DNA from: CAWHJB01 sp963698715 | GTDB taxonomy: Bacteria; Chloroflexota; Anaerolineae; Anaerolineales; UBA4823 | NCBI GenBank assembly: GCA_963698715.1 | Contig: CAVORW010000002.1 | Span: forward strand, 248,001-312,000 | DNA: 64,000 nucleotides | Reading direction: 5' to 3' | Part shown: positions 25,230-33,954 of the stretch, piece by piece | Layout of the letters: every line of letters starts with the position of its first letter | Position numbering within the stretch: the first letter of the stretch is position 1 | Made by a program: the position numbers and the translations under genes | Notes under the pieces: generated by a model | The model's input: the letters and a program-made list of their open reading frames with translations, nothing else | What the model was told of the DNA's origin: nothing | Databases searched by the model: none

Positions 25230-25284
25230 TTTGATCGCAGCCTGAAAGCCTATTAATTTGATTCCTGTTACCGGTTCAAGGCGT

Positions 25285-26109
25285 TCAAGTCCCCCAGTCG
25301 CGTAAATATAGAAAATCATATCCGATCGTGCGGTTGCTGAGCTTGGCGATTGGCGGCAAGACACGTTTGAAATGATTGCGGCAAATCCGGTCGACTACTG
25401 CCTGGACAAAGGACTGTTTAAAACCAGCTTCAATGCAATCCTGCGGGCTGTAGCGCTGATCCACCAGCAAAAACAACAGCCGGTCAACTTCAGCATATGT
25501 GAAACCCAGTTCATCCTCGTCCGTTTGTCCAATCCACAGATCTGCAGAGGGGGCTTTATGGACTATTATCTTCGGCACGTCAAGATCTTTAGCAAGCTGA
25601 CGTACTTGAGTTTTATACAGGTCACCAATCGGATTCAACGCACAGGCTGAGTCCCCATACAGGGTAGAATACCCTAGCAAAATCTCAGTCTTGTTACCGG
25701 TCCCGACGACCAGCCCGTCGAACGCCTCGGATTGATCATAGAGCACGATCATTCGGGCTCGTGCCATGACATTGCCACGCCTGACGGGGTTGGCTTCCGG
25801 GAAGCGCTCGAAGAGCGGGTTTACCATATCCGTGATTGGGACCGTCAGCGATTGTACGCCCAGGGCGTCGATGACTAGCTGGGCATGCTTAAGTGATTCG
25901 GGAGAAGAAGTTGCATAAGGCAGGCGGACAGCCAGCACATTCTCTGCCCCCAGGGCTTCGGCAGTCAGATAACAGGACAGGGCAGAATCAATTCCCCCGG
26001 AAAGTCCAATCACGGCTCGTTTAAATCCAGAGCGAGTGATCTCGCTTTGGATGAAGCCAGTCAGGATTTTACGGGCCAGGTCGGTGTAGATGGTGAGATC
26101 GATATTCAT
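25285..26109 (-). CDS. nadE: NAD+ synthetase (synthetase domain only)
   Basis: NadE amidates nicotinic acid adenine dinucleotide to NAD+ using ATP. The 274-residue protein consists only of the synthetase domain: the PP-loop GLSGGIDSALSCYLTAEALG (residues about 33-52), ATSSPESLKHAQ, GTGNKTEILLGYSTLYGDSACALNPIGDLYKTQV and DELGFTYAEVDRLL. It lacks the N-terminal glutaminase domain and so should use ammonia by itself. A separate nitrilase-type gene resembling that missing domain lies 2.4 kb upstream in the same gene group. Its ATG overlaps the stop of the preceding stress-protein gene. Confidence 0.93.
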   Translation of the reverse strand: MNIDLTIYTDLARKILTGFIQSEITRSGFKRAVIGLSGGIDSALSCYLTAEALGAENVLAVRLPYATSSPESLKHAQLVIDALGVQSLTVPITDMVNPLFERFPEANPVRRGNVMARARMIVLYDQSEAFDGLVVGTGNKTEILLGYSTLYGDSACALNPIGDLYKTQVRQLAKDLDVPKIIVHKAPSADLWIGQTDEDELGFTYAEVDRLLFLLVDQRYSPQDCIEAGFKQSFVQAVVDRICRNHFKRVLPPIAKLSNRTIGYDFLYLRDWGT

Positions 26110-26576
26110 TTTTTATTATTGGCAGGCGTGGTGCTGATAATTTTTCCATCCTGGACAATGATAAATTCCAGGCCGGATTTGGCACTCATTTTTGCCACCA
26201 ACGATTGAACAAATTCGGGAGTTGTGATCCCGGTACCGGCGGTGGAGCTGCCCAATATGACTGTGCTGACGGGATACTCTTGAATGATATCGTACAGCAC
26301 CTCCCGAAATATCCCTCTGCGGACGGCGATTTCGGCATGCACCCCTGCTGTCTCCGCCCGCTCCTGCGCCATCGTGAGCAGAAATTCTCCCATTTCATCC
26401 ATCTCAGTTTGGATATCTACAACTACCGGGGAGGCCGTCATATCTAGAAAACGCACATTGGAAACGTAAAGAAATAACAAATCAGCCTGGCGTTCTTTGG
26501 CCAGCTCAATGGCCGTATCCTGATTAGGGTAACTTGAACGACCGCCGCGGGTCAAGCACAATATCATATTCTTCAT
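26106..26576 (-). CDS. UspA-like universal stress domain protein
   Basis: The 156-residue product has the Usp fold pattern: MILCLTRGGRSSYPNQDTAIELAKERQADLLFLYV-type first half and a second half with VSTVILGSSTAGTG. The usual nucleotide-binding glycines (G-x2-G-x9-GS/T) are only partly present, so ATP binding is uncertain. The ATG at 26576 has AGGAG 11 bases upstream; a GTG nine bases earlier is too close to it. The stop overlaps the nadE start by 4 bp. It may be a regulatory partner of the upstream permease gene, as Usp domains often pair with ion transporters; this is inference. Confidence 0.75.
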   Translation of the reverse strand: MKNMILCLTRGGRSSYPNQDTAIELAKERQADLLFLYVSNVRFLDMTASPVVVDIQTEMDEMGEFLLTMAQERAETAGVHAEIAVRRGIFREVLYDIIQEYPVSTVILGSSTAGTGITTPEFVQSLVAKMSAKSGLEFIIVQDGKIISTTPANNKK

Positions 26577-26604
26577 TCTGCGCACTTCTCCTGATTCCCT
26601 GGCA

Positions 26605-28323
26605 TTAGAAGCGAATCAACAGCCATAGAAAACCCAATGTCAGGGTAATATAGGTGGTTGGCAGACCAATCTTGAGGAATTCGGAAAAAGAGATCGGCGA
26701 GCCTGTCTGGGCAGTAATGCCAGCTGTCACAAGATTAGCCTCCCCGCCGATCAGCAAGCCATTGCCGCCCATCGCCGCGCCCATCGAAAGTGCATAATAC
26801 AGCGCCAGGCTGTTGGCTCCCGGAATGCTGGCAGTGAGGAACTTGATGATTGGCAGCATAGAGGCCGCCAGTGGAATATTGGCAATGGCAGTAGAAAGGG
26901 TCCCAACGCCAAATACGATTACGAAAATACCCAGCGGCAGGTTTTCACCTATCAGTTCACTCATACTAGCTGCAATAATGCCTAAGAGGCCCACCTCCTG
27001 GATAGCACCTACTACGATAAAAAGGGCCATAAAAAATACCAGGGTTGTCCAGTCCACAGCCGTGATCATTTTATGGACATCGGGTTTTAGCCAGATCAGC
27101 ATCAGTGTTGCTCCAGCCAGAGCTGGCACGGCTGGAACCATATGAACTCGCTCACCCAGGATAAACCCCACCAGCACCAAACCAAAGACCAGCCCCGATT
27201 TCCATAGGCTGTCCTTATTTTTTAACTGAGCATTTTTTTGTAGTTTGGCGTATAGTTTAGGCGAAATCCCGGTACCGCGTTTACGGAATTCTTTGCGATA
27301 GTAAATCAACACAAAGACGGCCATTCCCACCAGTGCAAGCAGCACACCGACGGTCTGATTGACCAGAAAATCGTTAAACCCGATCCCGGCGTAAGCACCA
27401 ATCAGGATGTTGGTGGGTGTACCGACCAGGGTCGAAATGCCGCCCACGTTGGAAGCCAGGATTTCCGGAATGATCAGAGCCAGAGGGTTAATCCCCAGGG
27501 CGATCCCAATCTGCAGGCTTATCGGGGTCATTAAGAGCATGGTTGTAAAATTGTCGAGCATGGCAGAGGCAACAGCTGTAATAATCATCAGGATCAGCAC
27601 CAGCAGCCAGATTTTTCCCCGACTGAGCCGATAAGCTTGAAAAGCCAGCCATTGGAAAATGCCGGTACCCTCGATGATCGCGATGACGACCATCATCCCC
27701 ATTACAAGCAGAATGACTTCCCAGTTGATGTATTGCAGACTGCGTTCGAAGCTGAAGATGAAGAAGTTGGGATTGAGCGTGCCGCCCAGCGAGGAAGTTA
27801 TCAGAATCACGGTGAGACCAGCAAGCGCGGCAGTCGTGGCATGCAGCCTCTCGAAGGCGATCAGCAAGATGACCGCCAGGAATACCAGGGAAGCCACCCA
27901 GAAGCCGGGCGTGATCCGACGGGCAAGGGTCACATCTTCCAGGCGTAAGATCCGGTTGGAGCGGAGATCGTTCAGATCGGCAGGGGAGAGCGAGGTGGTG
28001 TGCTGCTGGAAATGGGGGCGGCTGATGGTGATTTGGATAGGCTGCGTTGGGAGGGTCTCCAACAGGATATCGAAGGAGCCATCTTCCAGGCTTTCCACTT
28101 CGGCCAGAGGCTCGCTGGAGGTTGCGGCTTGCTCTAGCAGGGTGACAGTAACCTGAGCGCCCTGTATAGGCTGGTCCAGGGGGTCTGCCAGCTGGCCAAC
28201 CACCAGGTAGCCTTGCTGGGGCTGTTGAGCATGGCCAGAGCCAGGGAAGAGAGCGGCAGCCAGGCAGAGTAAGAAGATCCCAAGGCAGATGCTATTTCGA
28301 AATTTTGATATCTTGGCGAACAT
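26605..28323 (-). CDS. ArsB/NhaD/SLC13-type ion permease with extracytoplasmic N-terminal domain
   Basis: This 572-residue protein has a cleavable-looking signal peptide (ICLGIFLLCLAAALFPGSGHA), then a beta-rich domain of about 90 residues (VVGQLADPLDQPIQGAQVTVTLLE) like a carboxypeptidase-regulatory or Ig-like fold, then about twelve membrane segments. The permease part matches the ion transporter superfamily that includes NhaD antiporters and the mammalian P protein: DNFTTMLLMTPISLQIG, NVGGISTLVGTPTNILIG and NIPLAASMLPIIKFL. The conserved GTPTN loop is clear. The ion is unknown. The Usp and nadE genes follow within 20 bases, suggesting one transcript. Confidence 0.85.
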   Translation of the reverse strand: MFAKISKFRNSICLGIFLLCLAAALFPGSGHAQQPQQGYLVVGQLADPLDQPIQGAQVTVTLLEQAATSSEPLAEVESLEDGSFDILLETLPTQPIQITISRPHFQQHTTSLSPADLNDLRSNRILRLEDVTLARRITPGFWVASLVFLAVILLIAFERLHATTAALAGLTVILITSSLGGTLNPNFFIFSFERSLQYINWEVILLVMGMMVVIAIIEGTGIFQWLAFQAYRLSRGKIWLLVLILMIITAVASAMLDNFTTMLLMTPISLQIGIALGINPLALIIPEILASNVGGISTLVGTPTNILIGAYAGIGFNDFLVNQTVGVLLALVGMAVFVLIYYRKEFRKRGTGISPKLYAKLQKNAQLKNKDSLWKSGLVFGLVLVGFILGERVHMVPAVPALAGATLMLIWLKPDVHKMITAVDWTTLVFFMALFIVVGAIQEVGLLGIIAASMSELIGENLPLGIFVIVFGVGTLSTAIANIPLAASMLPIIKFLTASIPGANSLALYYALSMGAAMGGNGLLIGGEANLVTAGITAQTGSPISFSEFLKIGLPTTYITLTLGFLWLLIRF

Positions 28324-28391
28324 TCAACCCTTTCGTTGATGCTGGTCTAAATGGTTCTCTCGCTAATTTGTTTGCAAACAAAAGAAGGATG

Positions 28392-28438
28392 TGCGGTGTT
28401 CGGCTTGGGTGGTGAAGCCGCCCAAGCCGAACACCGCA
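28392..28438 (-). terminator. 18-bp perfect hairpin between the nitrilase and permease genes
   Basis: TGCGGTGTTCGGCTTGGG pairs perfectly with its complement at 28421-28438 around an 11-base loop. It lies 78 bases after the nitrilase stop on the minus strand, followed by A/T-rich sequence but no clean T-tract. Confidence 0.6.
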
Positions 28439-28516
28439 ATCAATTTTATTCTTAAGTGACTTGCCGAGAATACCACAAAAACCGATTTGAGTAATGTGAG
28501 AGTCCCCAGGCAAACT

Positions 28517-29383
28517 TTAGCGATCGTTATTGGCGCCAGCCTGCAAGATGCGGCTCAGCTCACGCTGGACCAAGGCAGTGCGCTCATCTCGCAGCAGAGG
28601 CAGGCGGGTGCGGGTACGGTGGAGCTGGTTCAGGTCGATCTCGACCAGGGTAAGAGATTCTTCGTGATAAGGTCCCTTGACCAGCAGCTCGCCGTTTGGG
28701 TCGAAGACGGTAGCCCCGCCCCAAAAGTTCAGGCCGTCTTCATAGCCCACCCGGTTGGCATGGGCTACGAAGATGGTGAACAGGCTGGCATAGGCGCGAT
28801 TAAGGTGCTCGACCCATCGGGCTGATTCAAGCTGAGGCTCGTTGCGCAGCCCGCGGCCGGGTGAGGCGGAGGCGAAAAGCAGCAGGTCGGCGCCGTCCAG
28901 CCAAAGCAGATACGGCGGGGATGCGTGCCAGAAATCCTCACAGATCAGGATGCCAAACCGGCCGAAGCGGGTATCGAAGGCGCGGATGTTATCGCCCCAG
29001 GCGAAAAAACGACCTTCATCAAACAAACCATAGGTGGGCAGATAAAGTTTATGGTGAACATAAACCACTTCACCCCGCGAGAGATAAGCTGCAGCGATGT
29101 AAAAACGAGAGCGCAGGTCCTCGTCGACGAAACCGACTACCAGGTCGATTTCCTGGCTGGCCTCCAACAGGCGGCGAAAGATCGGGTCATCGGGGCCAGG
29201 GCGCATGGCGACGGTGGAGACCAAATCCTGGAGGACATAGCCGGTCAGGGAGAGTTCTGGAAAGACAAGCAAATCAGCTCCGCTGCGGCGGGCTTCTTCT
29301 GCCAGAGCAAGGTGTTTTTCAAGGTTGGCCGGGACATCGCCCAGGCGGGTATTGATTTGCGCAAGTGCAAGGGTTAGTTTCAT
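28517..29383 (-). CDS. Carbon-nitrogen hydrolase (nitrilase superfamily), NAD-synthetase glutaminase-like
   Basis: The 288-residue protein has the nitrilase Glu-Lys-Cys set: E in LLVFPELSLTGYVLQDLV, K in YVHHKLYLPTYGLFDEGRFF and C in GILICEDFWHASPPYLLWLDGADLLL. The opening (LALAQINTRLGDVPANLEKHLALAEEA) and the GYVLQDL segment are closest to the glutaminase domain of two-domain NAD synthetases. Because nadE in this cluster lacks that domain, the two genes may work together, with this one releasing ammonia from glutamine. That pairing is inference; it could be a free-standing amidase. Confidence 0.85.
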   Translation of the reverse strand: MKLTLALAQINTRLGDVPANLEKHLALAEEARRSGADLLVFPELSLTGYVLQDLVSTVAMRPGPDDPIFRRLLEASQEIDLVVGFVDEDLRSRFYIAAAYLSRGEVVYVHHKLYLPTYGLFDEGRFFAWGDNIRAFDTRFGRFGILICEDFWHASPPYLLWLDGADLLLFASASPGRGLRNEPQLESARWVEHLNRAYASLFTIFVAHANRVGYEDGLNFWGGATVFDPNGELLVKGPYHEESLTLVEIDLNQLHRTRTRLPLLRDERTALVQRELSRILQAGANNDR

Positions 29384-29452
29384 AGGTTTTCCATCAGGAA
29401 GAAACTATTTTTTAATATGGCAGCCAGCTGGGAGCCCCGGCTGGAGCAGGAG

Positions 29453-30214
29453 TCAGGCGCTTTCCTGGCGTTTATTTAAGGCGCTCCACCAGGCCCGTAG
29501 AGTAACCATCAGCCCGGCGAGCAAGCCAAACGCAAGGGCGGCCCAGGCGTCGATGCGAAGTTCGTTCCAGAAGCGGCCCGGGTCGGCCCGCAGGAACGTA
29601 CTGGCGAAGATGACTGCCATCAGTCCAATAATTGCCAAGCCAGAAGCCAGGCCTGGAATATGCAATCGGGTGCGAAGCCGATCCACCAGCCAGAGCAGAG
29701 CCAGGGTAAGTAAGGCAGCCAGCAGCTGGGTTGGAAAGCGCCAGCCCAGGACGCCCCACTCGTCTCGAATAGGCAGGCTCCACCAGGCGAAGGATTCCGG
29801 CCCGTAAGCGCAGCCATCCAACCAGCAACCGAGCCAGGCAGCCAGGCTGACCAGCATGAGCTGAGGGGTGAGGCTGTCCGCCAGGGAGAAAAATGATAGT
29901 TGGTTGAGCATGGCATAGAGAGCCAGGCAGATTAGACCGCCTGTGAAAGCGCCGTACCACTCCAGACCACCGAGATGAAATTGAAAACTCTCTTCCGGGT
30001 GGGCATGGTAATACGTCCAGCGCATGAGCACATAGGCGGCCCGGCCCGCAAACAGCGCCCCTGCCAGCGACCATAAGCTGACCCCAATCAGGTGCAAGGC
30101 CCGGTTTTCATTCTGGTGCCAGATCGCCCAGCCCAAGCCGGCTGCTGCGCCCAAGCCAAGCAGCAGGGAGAAGGCGTAGACGGGCAGGTTGCCTGGTAGG
30201 TAAAAGGCGATCAC
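29453..30214 (-). CDS. Prolipoprotein diacylglyceryl transferase-like membrane protein
   Basis: The 253-residue protein has about seven membrane segments. LAGALFAGRAAYVLMRW, GGLEWYGAFTGGLICLALYA and LGCWLDGCAYGPESF correspond in order to the Lgt motifs around the conserved Arg, the G-G-L-x-(F/W)-x-G segment and the signature GxxxNxxxGxxxG, although the last is degenerate. It may be a divergent Lgt, which would fit the many lipoproteins in this window, or an Lgt paralogue with another acceptor. It is upstream of and in the same direction as the nitrilase gene. Confidence 0.65.
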   Translation of the reverse strand: MIAFYLPGNLPVYAFSLLLGLGAAAGLGWAIWHQNENRALHLIGVSLWSLAGALFAGRAAYVLMRWTYYHAHPEESFQFHLGGLEWYGAFTGGLICLALYAMLNQLSFFSLADSLTPQLMLVSLAAWLGCWLDGCAYGPESFAWWSLPIRDEWGVLGWRFPTQLLAALLTLALLWLVDRLRTRLHIPGLASGLAIIGLMAVIFASTFLRADPGRFWNELRIDAWAALAFGLLAGLMVTLRAWWSALNKRQESA

Positions 30215-30353
30215 GCAGTAATGATACTACAAAAGGTTATTCGTTATAATCAGCTCCTTCACAGCTTCACAGGTCCTTGGTGATGGCTTGGGTGGGCACA
30301 TACATACACACCCATACCCGAGGTTTTCAATCTGTCTGCTTATTCTGAGGGCT

Positions 30354-30363
30354 TCCGGAGCAG
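30354..30363. repeat. Target-site duplication, left copy (TCCGGAGCAG)
   Basis: TCCGGAGCAG directly abuts the left terminal repeat of the ISAs1-type element and is repeated exactly at 31575-31584 next to the right terminal repeat. A 10-bp duplication suits this family. Confidence 0.93.
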
Positions 30364-31574
30364 TAGGGTGATCGCATTTCAAATCGAGAGCACCTTGAGC
30401 AAGTAATTTTCGTCCCAACCGGCTTGCAAGCGCTTGGCCTGAATGCCCACTTTGGCAGACTTTTCCTGTTTCAGCAGGTTGAGGGCCATATGCCGCAACA
30501 CAGCGAAGTTTGCCGGGCCATGATCTTTGCGGACACGGCTGATATCCTCACGAAAAGCCACATCCAGCACCCAATGCAAACGGTTCTCGATGCCCCAATG
30601 ACTACGTTTGGCTTTCAAAAAATCCTTGGCATTTAGCACCGCACTCGAAATGAAATAGCGGGTTTTGGTCTCGACCTTGTCACCAAACCTTCTTTCGGAA
30701 CGGATCATTGCCAGAGTACTCAGGTTTTTCCAATTCTGCCGACCGCGCACATACGCCAGGTATTCTTCTTCCGAGATCGCCCAACATTCCCGGATCTCCA
30801 TGCGCCCATGTGAGTTATCGACTTTGCGGGTATATGTGTATCCTGGGCTCTGGAAACCTTCTTGTTGATCCAGGCTGAATAGTCTTTCCAGATCTTCATA
30901 CAGATGGAGCTGGTTCTCTTTCACGGCCAACAAGTAATCACCACCTTGAGCAACGATCTTTTCGGCGATCTCGATCTGGGTCCCAATGGCATCAATTGTC
31001 ACCAGACAACCGGAGATATCGAGCACTTCCAATAATCTGGGAATCGCAGTGATCTCATTCGACTTCTCGTCCACCTTGACTTGCCCTAACACCAGCTCAT
31101 TGGCAGTTGCCCAAGCGCTCACCACATTGATCGCACTTTGACCTTCAAAACGGTCCACTGAGCCTCGTAATTGCTTGCCGTCGATGGCGATCACTTCCCC
31201 TTGCGTTAGCCTTTGGATTTCTGCTACCCAGCTCAAAAAGGTCAGTTCAAATTCTTCCGGATTGATCAGCCCAAATACTCGCCCAAAGGTGTCGTGCGAA
31301 GGTATGCCATGCGGCAGTTCTAAAAACGTCTTCAACCACTTTGCCTTGCTCCTGCCAAATAGGGCTACATCACTCCATCCATCTGCTCCACAGACCACCG
31401 CACAGATCGCAATCACCAAGATATCGATGAATTTGTGCCGGGTCGCATTCCCTATCCGTGGATCTGTGACTTTCCCAAGATGCTCCCTTATCCTTCCGAT
31501 CGGTTTGTCTGCCATTGCTGTACTCGCCTCCGTACAGCAATTGTCTCATATCTAGTTCAAATGCGATCACCCTA
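30364..31574 (-). mobile_element. Complete ISAs1-family insertion sequence, 1,211 bp
   Basis: The ends are TAGGGTGATCGCATTT followed by C (left) or G (right, as reverse complement) and AA, giving a 19-bp inverted repeat with one mismatch. It contains one full transposase gene and is flanked by perfect 10-bp target duplications. It inserted into the intergenic region upstream of nfeD and downstream of the lgt-like promoter side. The intact ends, frame and duplication suggest recent insertion. Confidence 0.95.
30379..31515 (-). CDS. ISAs1-family DDE transposase
   Basis: The 378-residue protein has the layout of ISAs1 (H-repeat-associated) transposases: an N-terminal helical part IDILVIAICAVVCGADGWSD and FGRSKAKWLKTFLELPHGIPSHDTFGRVF, the first acidic residue in GEVIAIDGKQLRGS, the second in LVTIDAIGTQIEIAE with LLAVKENQ, and the third near HWGIENRLHWVLDVAFREDISR. 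It is uninterrupted and probably active. Confidence 0.95.
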   Translation of the reverse strand: MADKPIGRIREHLGKVTDPRIGNATRHKFIDILVIAICAVVCGADGWSDVALFGRSKAKWLKTFLELPHGIPSHDTFGRVFGLINPEEFELTFLSWVAEIQRLTQGEVIAIDGKQLRGSVDRFEGQSAINVVSAWATANELVLGQVKVDEKSNEITAIPRLLEVLDISGCLVTIDAIGTQIEIAEKIVAQGGDYLLAVKENQLHLYEDLERLFSLDQQEGFQSPGYTYTRKVDNSHGRMEIRECWAISEEEYLAYVRGRQNWKNLSTLAMIRSERRFGDKVETKTRYFISSAVLNAKDFLKAKRSHWGIENRLHWVLDVAFREDISRVRKDHGPANFAVLRHMALNLLKQEKSAKVGIQAKRLQAGWDENYLLKVLSI

Positions 31575-31584
31575 TCCGGAGCAG
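31575..31584. repeat. Target-site duplication, right copy (TCCGGAGCAG)
   Basis: Exact copy of 30354-30363 on the other side of the ISAs1 element. Joining the flanks after removing the element and one copy gives the uninterrupted intergenic sequence. Confidence 0.93.
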
Positions 31585-31698
31585 GCAGTGAGCCTGTAGG
31601 CGAGGGGAAGTGAAGTATAATCAGTAGTAATGCTTCGTTTCCTGATCATCGCTACTTTGTGAGCGAGATGTGTCCATTGGACTGAAAGGATGGTTATG

Positions 31699-32331
31699 AT
31701 GGACGTTTTGCTCAATCCTAATATTGCTTATCTTTTATTGGTTGCAGGGTTCGTCCTGGCGATATTGTCTTTATTCGCTCCGGGCACCGGGTTGTTAGAA
31801 ATAGGAGCGCTATTTGCGCTTCTGCTGGCAGGCTGGAGCGTGTATAACCTGCCAATCAATGTCTGGGCCCTAGGTTTACTGGTACTGGGTGTTTTCCCTT
31901 TTTTGTTGGCACTGCGCAAGTCCGGTCAAGTAGTCTACCTGGTCGTCTCGATCCTGGCGTTGGTGATCGGCTCGTCCTTCCTATTCCAGGGAGAAAGCTG
32001 GCTGCCAGCTGTCGATCCGCTGCTGGCTTTGTTTGTTTCGATTGTGACGGCGGTTTCATTCTGGTGGATGGGACGCAAGGCAATCGAAGCCGAGCTTACT
32101 ACTCCGAGCCATGATCTACAGCAGTTGATTGGTGTGGTTGGTGAGGCCAAGTCGGCTATTCAGGTGGAGGGCTCGGTGCAGGTAGCAGGTGAGTTGTGGA
32201 CGGCTCGGAGCCAGGCGCTGATCCCAGAAGGCGCAGATGTGCGGGTGATTGGCCGGGAAGGATTTATTCTGGAGGTGGAGGCATATAAGCCTGCAGAACC
32301 AGCGAAACAGGGAAATACGGTCGTCAAATAA
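31699..32331 (+). CDS. NfeD family membrane protein
   Basis: The product of about 210 residues has four to five membrane segments (residues about 5-125), then a soluble C-terminal OB-fold domain of about 65 residues starting near LIGVVGEAKSAIQVEGSVQVAGELW and ending EGFILEVEAY. This is the short form without the N-terminal serine protease part. Three ATGs lie close together; 31699 has the best spacing from AAAGGA. It is 69 bp ahead of the slipin gene, the usual partner; NfeD OB domains bind the SPFH protein and are thought to organise membrane microdomains. Confidence 0.88.
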   Translation: MDVLLNPNIAYLLLVAGFVLAILSLFAPGTGLLEIGALFALLLAGWSVYNLPINVWALGLLVLGVFPFLLALRKSGQVVYLVVSILALVIGSSFLFQGESWLPAVDPLLALFVSIVTAVSFWWMGRKAIEAELTTPSHDLQQLIGVVGEAKSAIQVEGSVQVAGELWTARSQALIPEGADVRVIGREGFILEVEAYKPAEPAKQGNTVVK

Positions 32332-32400
32332 CAACGGTCGTCAAATTTAAAACTTGGGATGAAAAATCATTGGAGTTTCACGCCTGTTTGAGAGGAGTAC

Positions 32401-33310
32401 ATGATGTTTGACTCTACGCTTGTTTTGTGCCTGGTTGGGTTCGTGGTGCTTGTGCTGTTCTTATTTGTGGCCAGCGCAATCCGGATCGTGACTGAGTACC
32501 AGCGGCTGGTTGTGTTCCGCCTGGGACGCTGTGTCGGAGCCAAGGGACCAGGGATTGTTTTCCTGATCCCGGTGGTGGATCGGGCGATTAAGGTCGATCT
32601 GCGGGAGCAGGTGCGCGAGATCCCGCATCAGATTTCCATTACAGAGGATAATGCAGCTATTTCGGTGGATTTCCTGTGGTATTACAAAGTCCTGGACCCG
32701 ACCGAAAGTGTGCTGCAAGTTGGGAATTTCGAGGCGGCCGCGCAAGGCATGGCGACGACCACGCTGCGGGCGGTGATCGGCGGTATCTCGCTCGATGACG
32801 TGCTGTCAAAACGAGAGAAAATTAACAACCTGCTCCGTGCCCGGCTGGACGAGGTCACCGAGCGCTGGGGCGTAAAAGTGACCAACGTGGAAATTCGCGA
32901 GATCACGCCGCCGCGTGAAATTACCGAACTCGATGAACCGCCAGATGACCGCCGAACGCGTGCGGCGGGCAACAGTGACTGAGGCAGAAGGGCAGCGCGA
33001 AGCGGCGATCAAGGTGGCCGAGGGCGATAAGCAGGCTGCGATCCTTTCAGCCGAGGGCCAGCGCCAGGCCAATATTCTTCAGGCCCAAGGCGAGCGTGAG
33101 GCCCAGCTTTTGCGGGCCGAAGGGTTTGCAATGGCGTTGGGAAAGATTTTCGAGGTAGCCCAGACCATCGATCCGAAGACGATGACACTGCAGTATTTCG
33201 AGACGTTGAAGGACCTCGGGGCCAGCCCGGCAACAAAGTATATTTTCCCGATGGAGTTCACCGGCTTGCTAGAGAGTTTTATCAGCAATCGGGATAAAGC
33301 GGAGCAATAA
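32401..33310 (+). pseudogene. Slipin/SPFH (stomatin-like) protein, interrupted by a +1 frameshift
   Basis: The protein starts with one membrane segment and continues with the SPFH domain: RIVTEYQRLVVFRLGRCVG, GPGIVFLIPVVDRAIKVDLRE, AISVDFLWYYKVLDP, and WGVKVTNVEIREITPPREI. At about 32929-32932 an extra base shifts the frame; in the next frame it resumes as MNRQMTAERVRRATVTEAEGQ, the expected continuation, then a charged coiled coil and the C-terminal FETLKDLGASPATKYIFPME. Repaired, it would be about 302 residues. The defect may be real or an assembly indel. It forms the known nfeD-slipin pair. Confidence 0.9.
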
Positions 33311-33396
33311 AAAATTGGTTCACTGGGAATCTCTGGGGTATGGGTGTAAATGTGACATAATCTCTCCCACCCCAGGATTTCCGTAAGACCCAAAAC

Positions 33397-33885
33397 ATGG
33401 AATCTGTAGTTGGTAATTTGCAAGACGGGCGAGTGGTGATTGGGCCGGCCAACTGGAAGGATTTGAACGCCCTACGCCAGCTGGAGAAAGTATGTTTCCC
33501 GAAGGATGCCTGGCCTCTTTGGGACTTGATCGGCATCCTGACGCTGCCGGGCGTGGTGCGCTTGAAGGCAGTGGCGGACGAGCAAATGGTCGGGTTCGTC
33601 GGGTTGGATATTCGCCAGTCGGAGAAGCTGGCCTGGATAGCGACGATCGGGGTGCTGCCTGAGTACCGCCAGCAGGGGATCGGTGGGGCGCTGCTGGCGG
33701 CGTGCGAGCGGGAGCTGGCGTCCCGCGATGGGCAGGCAGGCGTGTCAGCGATCCGGCTGACAGTGCGGATGTCGAATCTGACGGCGATCCGGCTGTATGA
33801 GGAGCGCGGGTACCAGAGAATCGGTTTGTGGTCAAAATATTATCAGGATAAGGAAGATGGGGTGGTGATGGAGAAGGGGTTGTAA
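33397..33885 (+). CDS. GNAT acetyltransferase, RimI-like
   Basis: The 162-residue protein has the GNAT acetyl-CoA site IATIGVLPEYRQQGIGGALLAACERE (given here as two parts, the loop being RQQGIG) and the C-terminal NLTAIRLYEERGYQRIG that RimI proteins share. RimI acetylates the N-terminal alanine of ribosomal protein S18, but many RimI-like proteins have other targets. A bidirectional terminator follows at once, so it is transcribed as a short unit. Confidence 0.85.
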   Translation: MESVVGNLQDGRVVIGPANWKDLNALRQLEKVCFPKDAWPLWDLIGILTLPGVVRLKAVADEQMVGFVGLDIRQSEKLAWIATIGVLPEYRQQGIGGALLAACERELASRDGQAGVSAIRLTVRMSNLTAIRLYEERGYQRIGLWSKYYQDKEDGVVMEKGL

Positions 33886-33895
33886 GTATAATTTG

Positions 33896-33940
33896 TACTG
33901 TAAAAAAAGATGGGCGCAAGCCCATCTTTTTTTTACAGTA
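33896..33940. terminator. Strong bidirectional intrinsic terminator
   Basis: TACTGTAAAAAAAGATGGGC pairs with the complementary arm ending ACAGTA around GCAA, with one bulged T. A-tract and T-tract are on opposite sides, so it could act in both directions. It lies ten bases after the GNAT stop and just before the next insertion sequence. Confidence 0.8.
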
Positions 33941-33945
33941 CAGCT

Positions 33946-33954
33946 ATTGCATGG
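33946..33954. repeat. Target-site duplication, left copy (ATTGCATGG)
   Basis: This 9-bp sequence is repeated exactly at 35537-35545 on the far side of the neighbouring insertion sequence. Confidence 0.92.

Noticed and set aside
30281..30325. GGGTGGGCACATAC...ACACACCCATACCC as another long hairpin
   Set aside because: Pairing is imperfect and needs several bulges, so it is not listed with the perfect stems.
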